DNA from: Romboutsia hominis
Lineage (GTDB): Bacteria; Bacillota; Clostridia; Peptostreptococcales; Peptostreptococcaceae
Length of the DNA: 64,000 bases
NCBI RefSeq assembly: GCF_900002575.1
Contig: NZ_LN650648.1
Span: 1,775,565-1,839,564 of the forward strand
Reading direction: 5' to 3'
The translations under genes and the position numbers were made by a program. Shown in pieces: positions 24,575 to 31,706 of this stretch. The notes below the pieces were generated by a model, which did not search any database, was not told the DNA's origin, and saw only the letters and a list, made by a program, of their open reading frames with translations. The number at the start of each line of letters is the position of its first letter. Position 1 is the stretch's first letter.

Positions 24575-24632
24575 AAAATTATCTCCTTTTTATTTCTTAT
24601 AACTATTATTTGATATTTATATTTTTATATAA

Positions 24633-25091
24633 CTATTTTATTATTATAGTAGTATTAATAGGTATATTATCATACATCCATCTAGCATTTTCTGTAGCTA
24701 ATCTTATACATCCCATACTTATAGCTACTCCAAGTCTATCATCTATTACATAAAGTCCCTTAGGATCATATAGTATTGAGTGGTAATAGTAATCATCTAC
24801 TATATTCATTGCATATTTTGCTGAACTTTTTTCTCCCCCTATAGCAGGATACTTTATACCTGACTTAAATATACCCTTTATTGTAGGAGTTGAGCTTTTT
24901 CCTACAGTGCTACTCCAAACGTGCAGTACCTTAAATCTATAATCTACTTTTTTTAATATATAGGTAAGTTTATCTTTAGTAGATGTAATTATAATATAGC
25001 CTGTATCACTTTTTATATGATTCTCATTTACAAACTCTTCCATATTTTTATCAAATTTGCTGTAATCTATCTGTCTATAGTATCTATTCAT
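24633..25091 (-). CDS. L,D-transpeptidase (YkuD domain) protein
   Basis: A 152-residue YkuD domain. The catalytic block is SMGCIRLATENA with Cys128 and Arg130 (residues 125-136), and the paired His104 lies in YYYHSILYD. The family makes 3-3 peptidoglycan cross-links or attaches proteins. No signal peptide or membrane helix is visible, so either it leaves by another route or it acts on cytoplasmic or spore precursors. Peptostreptococcaceae are rich in 3-3 cross-links. AGAAGGTG precedes ATG 25091 at slightly long spacing. Confidence 0.85.
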   Translation of the reverse strand: MNRYYRQIDYSKFDKNMEEFVNENHIKSDTGYIIITSTKDKLTYILKKVDYRFKVLHVWSSTVGKSSTPTIKGIFKSGIKYPAIGGEKSSAKYAMNIVDDYYYHSILYDPKGLYVIDDRLGVAISMGCIRLATENARWMYDNIPINTTIIIK

Positions 25092-25295
25092 AAATAATAT
25101 TTCACCTTCTCATAATAATATTTATTATAATTATGCTAATTATAAACTTTATGTGATATTTCAGTTAATTTAACTATTATTGTACGAATGTAAAAATATT
25201 AAGTTTATTTTTTACACTCGCTAAACTGATTGGTATTACTTAACTGTAATAATTATCTACTAATTTTTGAAATATCATAATTTCCTTAAGCGTAA

Positions 25296-25325
25296 AAAAA
25301 GTGAAGTTTTAAAACTTCACTTTTT
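25296..25325 (-). terminator. Terminator of the 47-aa gene
   Basis: A perfect 30-base palindrome with A5 and T5 ends, abutting the stop codon at 25324-25326. Confidence 0.8.
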
Positions 25326-25467
25326 AAGTATTATTATGTTTCATATACTTATATGATTTAACTATACATCGAGCTTGATTTATAGTATATATTGATATTT
25401 CATAGGATGATGTTATTATAAAAGTCGATACTACTCCTACTAAGAAATCATAGTCACCTAATGCCAT
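25324..25467 (-). CDS. Small hypothetical protein (47 aa)
   Basis: A short gene with a strong GGAGGAG site 5 bases before ATG 25467 and a terminator at its stop. The product begins MALGDYDFLVGVVSTFIITS and has one weak hydrophobic stretch (about 8-20), then a basic tail. I do not recognise it. The ribosome binding site and terminator together argue that it is real. Confidence 0.6.
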   Translation of the reverse strand: MALGDYDFLVGVVSTFIITSSYEISIYTINQARCIVKSYKYMKHNNT

Positions 25468-25524
25468 AATCTCCTCCAGTATTGCTTTTATTATATTATA
25501 TGAAACTAAAATTTTATAGTTACA

Positions 25525-26844
25525 TTAAGCTACTTCTTTTTTCCTTTTATTAACTTTATTTAAGTTTGGAATACCAAATGTTATAGCTATTATTCCACAA
25601 GCTAACATTAACCAAGGATAATGTAGATATTTAATTAATTCAACAGGAGATATTCCTACCATCCCTGCAGCTGTTAATACTTGTGCACCATATGGAACTA
25701 TGCCTTGCCAACAAGATGAGAATATATCTAATATACTTGCAGTTTTTCTATTATCTATATCAAATTTTGTAGCTATATCTTTTGCAAGTGGCCCTGCTGT
25801 TACTATTGCTATAGTGTTGTTTGCTGTACATAAATCTACTATACTTACTAATGCTGCTATACCAAACTCTGCACCTTTTTTAGTTTTTATTTTACTACTT
25901 ATAAAATTAAGTATAAAGTCTATTCCACCATTTAATTTTATAAGTTCTACAAGTCCTCCGATTATTATAACAAGTAGACATAATTCATACATTCCTGATA
26001 TACCACCTGATATAGCTTCTATAAATCCAAATAACCCAAATGAATTTGTAAATAATCCTATTGCACCTGCAAATACTACTCCAAAACTAAGTAAAACAAA
26101 TACATTTACTCCACATAAAGCCCCTACTAAAACGCCTAAATATGGTAAAACTTTTATAAAATCATATCTATAGCTTGTGCTACCACCTAAACTATACCCT
26201 GATGTTATAGTAGCTAATAATATAGCAGTTATAATAGCTGCTGGTAAAACTATTAAGAAATTTACTCTAAATTTATCTTTTAATTCACATCCTTGAGTTT
26301 TGGTTGCTGCTATTGTAGTGTCTGATATCATAGATAAATTATCTCCAAACATAGCTCCACCTACAACAGCTCCTATTACTAATGGTGCTGGTATTCCTGT
26401 TTTAGCTGCAATTCCTATGCCTATTGGCCCAAGTGCTGCTATTGTTCCCATTGATGTTCCCATAGATATAGATATAAAACATCCTATTACAAATAACCCT
26501 GATACTAAAAGATTAGGAGGAAGAATTGATAAACTTAAATTAACAGTTGAGTCAACACCTCCCATTGCCTTAGCTACACTTGAAAAAGAACCTGCAAGTA
26601 TAAATATCATAATCATAGATATTATATCTATATTACCTGCTCCTTTACAAAATACTTCTATCTTTTCTCCTAAACTAACTTTTCTATTAAGAGAAAATCC
26701 TACTATAGTTGCGATTATAAATGCTACTATTGCTGGCATTTTATAAAAATCCCCAGTTATTACCCCGCTACCTAAAAATACTATTAAAAATACACCCAGT
26801 GGTAATAATCCTAATATACTACCTTTTTTTGCTTCTTCTTTCAT
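25525..26844 (-). CDS. metT: NhaC-family antiporter, predicted methionine transporter MetT
   Basis: A 439-residue, 11-12 helix transporter of the NhaC superfamily (GTSMGTIAALGPIGIGIAAKTG, GGAMFGDNLSMISDTTIAA, TANNTIAIVTAGPLA). NhaC proteins exchange Na+/H+, but members behind SAM-I riboswitches were predicted by comparative genomics to carry methionine (MetT). The complete SAM-I riboswitch with terminator at 26921-27063 supports that assignment. GGGAGG precedes ATG 26844. Monocistronic. Confidence 0.88.
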   Translation of the reverse strand: MKEEAKKGSILGLLPLGVFLIVFLGSGVITGDFYKMPAIVAFIIATIVGFSLNRKVSLGEKIEVFCKGAGNIDIISMIMIFILAGSFSSVAKAMGGVDSTVNLSLSILPPNLLVSGLFVIGCFISISMGTSMGTIAALGPIGIGIAAKTGIPAPLVIGAVVGGAMFGDNLSMISDTTIAATKTQGCELKDKFRVNFLIVLPAAIITAILLATITSGYSLGGSTSYRYDFIKVLPYLGVLVGALCGVNVFVLLSFGVVFAGAIGLFTNSFGLFGFIEAISGGISGMYELCLLVIIIGGLVELIKLNGGIDFILNFISSKIKTKKGAEFGIAALVSIVDLCTANNTIAIVTAGPLAKDIATKFDIDNRKTASILDIFSSCWQGIVPYGAQVLTAAGMVGISPVELIKYLHYPWLMLACGIIAITFGIPNLNKVNKRKKEVA

Positions 26845-26920
26845 AATATACCTCCCTTTATATTAAAACTTCTAAAGAGTATAATTTTAATTTATTTAAA
26901 TATACCTGATATTTTTTAAT

Positions 26921-26945
26921 AAAAAAAACCTGAGATAACTCAGGC
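26921..26945 (-). terminator. SAM riboswitch terminator
   Basis: CCTGAG-ATAA-CTCAGG hairpin followed on the minus strand by a U8 tract (26928-26921), directly after the SAM-I aptamer. Confidence 0.85.
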
Positions 26946-26962
26946 TTTGACAGCAAAAATTA

Positions 26963-27063
26963 TACTCTCATCTTTCAGCTTATGCTGCAGGATTTAGCAC
27001 CCGTATAATAATACTGGTTGCTGGGCTTCGTCGGGCCAGTCCCTCCGCCACTCTTGATAAGAA
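26963..27063 (-). promoter_or_regulatory. SAM-I (S-box) riboswitch aptamer
   Basis: Minus-strand signature blocks are all present in order: CTTATCAAGAGTGGCGGAGG, GACTGGCCCGACGAAGCCC, CAGCAACC, GGTGCTAAATCCTGCAG and GAAAGATGAGAG. The sequence controls the NhaC/MetT gene by termination: SAM bound means off. Confidence 0.97.
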
Positions 27064-27079
27064 TTATTTAATTATTTAT

Positions 27080-27108
27080 ATAATAGTTAATTTTCACAAT
27101 TTTGTCAA
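27080..27108 (-). promoter_or_regulatory. Sigma-A promoter of the metT leader
   Basis: TTGACA (27103-27108) and TATTAT (27080-27085) are spaced 17 bases, just upstream of the SAM riboswitch. Confidence 0.7.
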
Positions 27109-27201
27109 TATTATTTTTTAATTATTCTAATAAATCTACTTATAAATTATATATATTAATTTTTTATACATCTTAATTTATTATGATATATTAGCAAATA
27201 A

Positions 27202-27239
27202 AAAAGTCATAATTAAATTATGATTTAATTATGACTTTT
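27202..27239 (-). terminator. Terminator of the YtxH/DUF948-like operon
   Basis: Perfect 17-base arms with a TATG loop and A4/T4 ends, five bases past the stop at 27244. Confidence 0.8.
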
Positions 27240-27243
27240 ATGA

Positions 27244-27579
27244 CTATTTATTAATAAATACAGATTTTAATATATTTAATATTTCAGTAAATATCTCAAC
27301 ATTAGATTTTACATTTTCTTTAGCCACTACTATATCTGCTGTTACATCTGTTGCAACTTCCGCAACGTCTTTTACATTTTCACTAATATCGCTGATATTA
27401 TCAACTAAATTAGGTAATTTACCTACTACTGTATGTATGTCATCAGAATTTGTTGATACCACTGTATTGATATTTTTAATAAATTCATTAATATTTTTTA
27501 AAGTTATTATTAAAAATATTAATGCACCTATACCTAATAATGCTAGTATTATATATATTACATTTAAATCTATGTACAT
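27244..27579 (-). CDS. DUF948-like membrane-anchored coiled-coil protein
   Basis: About 111 residues from ATG 27579, chosen because GGAG lies nine bases upstream; an earlier ATG at 27594 lacks a site. One N-terminal membrane helix (about 7-25, IYIILALLGIGALIFLIITL) is followed by a heptad-patterned region (VDNISDISENVKDVAEVATDV). The layout matches DUF948/YtxG-type proteins that pair with YtxH. It lies 20 bases after the YtxH gene. It probably acts in envelope stress or scaffolding. Confidence 0.7.
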   Translation of the reverse strand: MYIDLNVIYIILALLGIGALIFLIITLKNINEFIKNINTVVSTNSDDIHTVVGKLPNLVDNISDISENVKDVAEVATDVTADIVVAKENVKSNVEIFTEILNILKSVFINK

Positions 27580-27599
27580 AATGTTATTCTCCATAGCAA

Positions 27600-27968
27600 T
27601 TATTCTTTATCCTTAGCTTCTTGTGGAGCTTGTAATAATTCTACAACATTAGTATCTACTACGTCTTCATTTTCTTTCTTTTTACTATCTAAATACTCTT
27701 TTATTCTTCTCTTAGATTCATTTACATTTGTAGTTAATTTTTCTTTTGTTTTGGCAGCCTTTTCACTTACATTTGTGTTTATATCTTTAGCTGTATTTTT
27801 TATATCTTCTCTAGTTTCTTTTCCTGACTTAGGAGCTAATAAAACCCCACCTAGTATTCCTGTTATAGCACCTGTTGCAACACCTAGTGTAGCTATTTTT
27901 ATCTTTTTATTTCTTTCTTTTGCTTTTTTAGCTTTTTTCTTTTGTTCTATTTTTTTTGCTAAACTCAT
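27600..27968 (-). CDS. YtxH-domain protein
   Basis: About 122 residues from ATG 27968, eight bases after AGGAG. A lysine-rich N-terminus (KKIEQKKKAKKAKERNKK) precedes a glycine-rich helix (IATLGVATGAITGILGGVLLAPKSGKETREDI), which is the YtxH signature. A charged coiled tail follows (DINTNVSEKAAKTKEKLTTN). The family is linked to general stress in Firmicutes; the mechanism is unknown. It is first in a two-gene operon with the DUF948-like gene. Confidence 0.82.
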   Translation of the reverse strand: MSLAKKIEQKKKAKKAKERNKKIKIATLGVATGAITGILGGVLLAPKSGKETREDIKNTAKDINTNVSEKAAKTKEKLTTNVNESKRRIKEYLDSKKKENEDVVDTNVVELLQAPQEAKDKE

Positions 27969-28189
27969 GCTCATCACTCCTATTGTTAATTTGTATTATA
28001 CCATTTTTTACTATTTTTCTAATATTTCTAATACATATATACCCAAATTAGTAAGTTTTAAAACAAAATAATTTATTTTTCTATTTATTTTTTTATATTT
28101 CAGCTAAATTAAATTATATAAATTAAACTTACATTTTATTTATACGTATGCACATAATAATATAATAATTATGGAAGGTAGGAATTGCT

Positions 28190-28738
28190 ATGAAACATAA
28201 AGATATTAAGAAATTTAGTATATTACTTTACATTATTTATATTTTATCTATAATATTTTTTCTATTTAACAAAGAATTTGGAAAAAGCGTAATTAGCTTA
28301 ATTTCGCTTATAATTACTTTTGTGCTTACTAAAGCTTATTTAAAAAACTTAGCTATACTTGACTGCCCATTGTACATAATTGGAAACATTTTTATATTAT
28401 CTTCTTTTTTACTAGGTTCATGTTATAGACTTTACGATATAATCCCATTTTATGATGATTTTCTTCATTTTTGGTCTGGATTTATATCTGTTAAAATTGG
28501 ATTTAATATACTAAAAAATATTAGTAGTAAAAATAATAAACTTTTAATATGTATGATTCTTTTCTTCTTTGCAATGGGCATATCAGCAATTTGTGAAATA
28601 TGTGAATATTTACTAGATGTCTTATTTAAGATGAATACGCAATCTGGCGGTTTAAAAGATACCATGATGGATTTAATAGATGCTTCATGTGGTGCTTTTT
28701 TTATGATTGTATATTACTATAGAAAGTATTTAAGGTAA
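28190..28738 (+). CDS. DUF2238/YjdF-like membrane protein
   Basis: A 182-residue protein with about five to six transmembrane helices. The conserved acidic motif YDDFLHFWSGFI (about residues 88-99), an E-x2-E-Y-x3-D motif (CEICEYLLDVLF, about 136-147) and DTMMDLIDASCGA (158-170) match the DUF2238 family. The membrane-embedded Asp, His and Glu residues suggest metal or substrate binding, but no function is established. AGGTAGGA precedes ATG 28190. It is followed by a 58-bp palindromic terminator. Confidence 0.75.
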   Translation: MKHKDIKKFSILLYIIYILSIIFFLFNKEFGKSVISLISLIITFVLTKAYLKNLAILDCPLYIIGNIFILSSFLLGSCYRLYDIIPFYDDFLHFWSGFISVKIGFNILKNISSKNNKLLICMILFFFAMGISAICEICEYLLDVLFKMNTQSGGLKDTMMDLIDASCGAFFMIVYYYRKYLR

Positions 28739-28760
28739 AATATTATATTAAACTCAACAC

Positions 28761-28818
28761 TATTAAATATAAACAAAGCTACTTAACATATGTTAAGTAG
28801 CTTTGTTTATATTTAATA
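28761..28818. terminator. 58-bp perfect palindrome, bidirectional terminator
   Basis: Twenty-nine-base arms meet at 28789/28790 without a loop or mismatch, between convergent genes ending at 28738 and 28909. It is unusually long and exact for a terminator. Confidence 0.75.
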
Positions 28819-28908
28819 TATCTTTTTACAGTAATCATTGTTGAATATAAATAAACAATGAATTATTATATATTTTTCTATAAAAGCTAAATTGTTTAGC
28901 CTAGCCTT

Positions 28909-29445
28909 TTAATAGCTCCTTGGCTTACTTAAGAATTCTTGAACACGTTTCTTCTCTTTCTCACGTTTAGCTTCTTGTTCTTCTTGCTCTTGTTTTAATG
29001 CATCTTCATATTTAATGTATTCTATTCCAGCTTCTTCAAATAGCTGCTGGCCTAAGCCTGTAGGATACTCTCCTTTAAATATTACTTTTTTTATTCCTGC
29101 TTGAATAATAGATATTGAGCAAAATACACAAGGTTGAGTAGTAGCATACAATGTAGCTCCTTCACAGCTTATTCCATGTTTAGCACATTGTATTATAGCA
29201 TTTGCTTCAGCATGCCCAGCTCGACATAGTTCTAAGCCTTGTCCTGAAGGTATACCTCTTTTTTTTCTCTCGCAATAGCCAATATCTGAACAATGAATAG
29301 TTCCAGCAGGACTTCCATTATAACCTGTAGCTATAATTTGCTTTCCTTTTATAATTACAGCTCCTACTTGTCTTGAAACACACGTACTTCTAACTTTACT
29401 ATCTTCGGCTATATCCATCGCCCACTCTGTAAATAATTTTCTCAT
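28909..29445 (-). CDS. Deoxycytidylate (dCMP) deaminase family protein
   Basis: A 178-residue zinc deaminase. The sites are H78-A-E80 (GHAEANAI) and PCVFC (105-109), with an extra zinc-type Cys/His set at HCSDIGYCERKKRG (51-64) typical of dCMP deaminases and ComEB. It converts dCMP to dUMP for thymidylate supply. A charged C-terminal tail (EQEEQEAKREKEKKR, about 152-166) is an added coiled extension. AAGGAG precedes ATG 29445. Confidence 0.92.
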   Translation of the reverse strand: MRKLFTEWAMDIAEDSKVRSTCVSRQVGAVIIKGKQIIATGYNGSPAGTIHCSDIGYCERKKRGIPSGQGLELCRAGHAEANAIIQCAKHGISCEGATLYATTQPCVFCSISIIQAGIKKVIFKGEYPTGLGQQLFEEAGIEYIKYEDALKQEQEEQEAKREKEKKRVQEFLSKPRSY

Positions 29446-29468
29446 ATGATATGCTCCTTCTGTTCATT

Positions 29469-29497
29469 TATTATTTATAAATATCTTTATATGTCAA
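29469..29497 (-). promoter_or_regulatory. Sigma-A promoter of the deaminase gene
   Basis: TTGACA (29492-29497) lies 17 bases from ATAATA (29469-29474) on the minus strand, about 24 bases before the ATG, so the leader is short. Confidence 0.5.
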
Positions 29498-29737
29498 AAT
29501 CCCTATAACCTTAGTTAAATCTAATCATTATACCCGCATCTATAATCTTATTTTTTATTTTCTTAAAATCATCTTAACTCACACGTCATTATTTTTTCAA
29601 GAGTTATTATAAATTTGTAATATTTAACTACTTATTTAACATAAATGTATATAATATATTTTTTTAGTAATAATATTACTATCCCTTTAATCATGCTCCT
29701 TAGTCATTAATTTTATATAGCTTTATTTTTCAGTTTA

Positions 29738-29780
29738 TTATTAAAAAAAGACAGAAATAAATTCTGTCTTTTTTTAATAA
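29738..29780. terminator. Terminator of the 123-aa gene
   Basis: Nineteen-base perfect arms with A7/T7 tracts and a 5-base loop, 38 bases past the stop at 29818. Confidence 0.85.
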
Positions 29781-29817
29781 TAGCCCTTAAGCATCTACTT
29801 AAAGGCATAATATATAT

Positions 29818-30189
29818 TTATATAACATAAAGTTTTGAAATTATCTTATCATATTTACCTCTAGCCAAGCAAATACCACCTGCATACTTTATATATTCTT
29901 CTTCACTAAGTTTTCCTTCTTCAACTTCACTAAATCTATCAATAATATTAGAATTATCTAAAAAATCTTCTACACTTTCTAATATACAAATTAAATTTAT
30001 CTTAAACCCATCTGAATTTAACTTTCTTTCTTGTTTTTCTTCTTTTAAATACACTACTTCATGTTCTTTGTCTAACGTAACCTTTACGAAATCTGAAAGC
30101 CTCTTTTCTGTTGGTAATAATACTGAATATTTTTCCATATCTAAAAATATTTCATACAATTCTTTTAGTCTTGCTAACTCTGAACTCAT
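29818..30189 (-). CDS. Hypothetical protein (123 aa)
   Basis: No recognised family. The product (start MSSELARLKELYEIFLDMEK) is soluble, mostly helical and acidic, with a central short beta-rich part (HEVVYLKEEKQER). It has AAGGAG before ATG 30189 and its own terminator. It is the only gene of its unit. Confidence 0.65.
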   Translation of the reverse strand: MSSELARLKELYEIFLDMEKYSVLLPTEKRLSDFVKVTLDKEHEVVYLKEEKQERKLNSDGFKINLICILESVEDFLDNSNIIDRFSEVEEGKLSEEEYIKYAGGICLARGKYDKIISKLYVI

Positions 30190-30302
30190 CCTTAATCTCC
30201 TTTATATAGCCTACCTATTAATCGTGGTTATACTTTGTACTTTCATTATAATTTCATCTACTTAATTCGTCAACTTTTTACACTAAAATGGTTTTAATTA
30301 CT

Positions 30303-30343
30303 AAAAAAAGCATTGAGTTGTTTACTGACTTTCAACTCAATGC
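30303..30343 (-). terminator. Terminator of the spore protein gene
   Basis: GCATTGAGTTG/CAACTCAATGC arms preceded by A7 (a U7 tail on the minus strand), eight bases past the stop. Confidence 0.85.
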
Positions 30344-30350
30344 CTGTTAA

Positions 30351-30575
30351 TTATTTATTTTTTTTATTATATTCTCTTAGTAGCTGTTCTTCACCCATTT
30401 CTACTAATCTTCTACTCATCACACCACCTAAGTTTCCACCTATATGTCCATTTTTATATGATGTATCATTAGATCCATCTATATGACTATTTGATATTCC
30501 TAGTTCATTTGCTATTTCTAGTTTCATTTGATTTAGAGCTTGTTTAGCATTACTTATTGCTGGTTTTTTAGACAT
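30351..30575 (-). CDS. Alpha/beta-type small acid-soluble spore protein
   Basis: A 74-residue SASP that coats spore DNA in the A-like form and protects it from UV. ALNQMKLEIANELGI with the ELGI germination-protease-type site, and GHIGGNLGGVMSRRLVEMGEEQL are the two conserved blocks. AAGGAGG precedes ATG 30575. A sigma-G promoter is expected upstream but I cannot call it by eye. It shows that the organism sporulates. Confidence 0.95.
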   Translation of the reverse strand: MSKKPAISNAKQALNQMKLEIANELGISNSHIDGSNDTSYKNGHIGGNLGGVMSRRLVEMGEEQLLREYNKKNK

Positions 30576-30690
30576 TTTAATACCTCCTTAAACTTTCTTA
30601 TATATTTTTATCAAATTTAAATGATATTATTATGTATTTTTGATTTATAAGATTATTAAAATGCTTTTACCTAATATAAAACATTAAACT

Positions 30691-30724
30691 AAAAAATCAC
30701 TTGGTTTTATCCAAGTGATTTTTT
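30691..30724 (-). terminator. Terminator of nrdEF
   Basis: Fourteen-base arms with A6/T6 ends and a six-base loop, touching the nrdF stop codon. Confidence 0.85.
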
Positions 30725-31695
30725 TATATTAAGAAATCTTCATCTTTTAATTCTTCATATACACCTTTTTGATATCCATTACCTTTAGTCGAGAAAAAGT
30801 CGTGATTTTTGGTTTCTGTACTTAGCCCATTTAGTACTATTGGGTTTATTTCACTTACTTTATAGTATTCATTAAACCCTAAATTCTCTAATGCCCTATT
30901 AGCATTGTATTTTAAGAAATTTATAACTTCACTTTCAAGACCGCTATCTTTGTATATAGTGTTTGTATAGTTTATTTCATTTTCCATTAAATCTTCAAGT
31001 ATTTTGTACATTCTATCTTTTAATTCTTCTTTTTTAGCTTCTTCAAACTTTTCATATATTTCTTGAGAAAGAAGTCCTATATACTTTCCATGTAGTGATT
31101 CATCTCTAAGTATAAGAGATATTATTTCTCCACTTGCAACCATTTTACCTTGGCCTGCTAGATATAGTGGATAGAAAAAACCTGAGTAGAATAAAAAGCT
31201 TTCTAAGAATACACTTGTTACCATAGATAAATATAAACTTTCTTCATCTTTTGTATTTTTATATTGGGCTAGTACTAAGTCCGCCTTTTTCTGAAGTGTT
31301 TCTTCACTTTCTATCCATTTAAATAATTCTTCAATTTCATCATTAGAAAGCAGTGTCATAAATATAGATGAGTAACTTTTAGCATGTATTTCTTCCATAG
31401 TTCCCATAAATGATAATACTGCTTTTCTTTGAAGGTTATCTGTAAGGCTCATCATAGATGGTACCCCATCATTTCCTTGCTTAGTGTCTAGTAATGTAAG
31501 TCCACCTAATACTTTTTTATATAATTCTTTTTCTTTTTCATTTAATTCATTAAATACTTTTAAATCTTTTGAAACTGATATTTCCTCTGGTAACCAAAAT
31601 TGTTTTACATTTTGTTCCCAAAAGGCTTGAGTAAATCCATCATCTTCTTTATTCCAGTTTACTGCTTTGTGTATTTTTTCTAATTTAAATGTCAT
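30724..31695 (-). CDS. nrdF: Class Ib ribonucleotide reductase beta subunit
   Basis: A 323-residue NrdF, the metal-cofactor/tyrosyl-radical subunit. Helix motifs carry the metal ligands: DTKQGNDG, EEIHAKSYS (Glu and His, about residues 100-108), ESFLFYSGFF and RDESLHGKY (Glu and His, near 200). ATG 31695 is chosen for AGGGGGAG upstream; this leaves an 11-base gap after nrdE. Class Ib needs NrdI for Mn activation, and none is seen here. Same operon as nrdE under a NrdR-like box. Confidence 0.93.
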   Translation of the reverse strand: MTFKLEKIHKAVNWNKEDDGFTQAFWEQNVKQFWLPEEISVSKDLKVFNELNEKEKELYKKVLGGLTLLDTKQGNDGVPSMMSLTDNLQRKAVLSFMGTMEEIHAKSYSSIFMTLLSNDEIEELFKWIESEETLQKKADLVLAQYKNTKDEESLYLSMVTSVFLESFLFYSGFFYPLYLAGQGKMVASGEIISLILRDESLHGKYIGLLSQEIYEKFEEAKKEELKDRMYKILEDLMENEINYTNTIYKDSGLESEVINFLKYNANRALENLGFNEYYKVSEINPIVLNGLSTETKNHDFFSTKGNGYQKGVYEELKDEDFLI

Positions 31696-31706
31696 AGTAC
31701 TCCCCC

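Larger units (their letters stand above)
29446..29817. other. Intergenic region, 372 bases
   Basis: It holds the deaminase promoter near 29469-29497 and a terminator at 29738-29780. The middle (about 29500-29735) is AT-rich with no open frame, repeat or conserved RNA that I can see. Confidence 0.5.

Noticed and set aside
25700-26746. Two long plus-strand frames antisense to the NhaC/MetT gene
   Set aside because: They mirror the transporter codons, have proline/isoleucine-rich shadow composition and no start sites.
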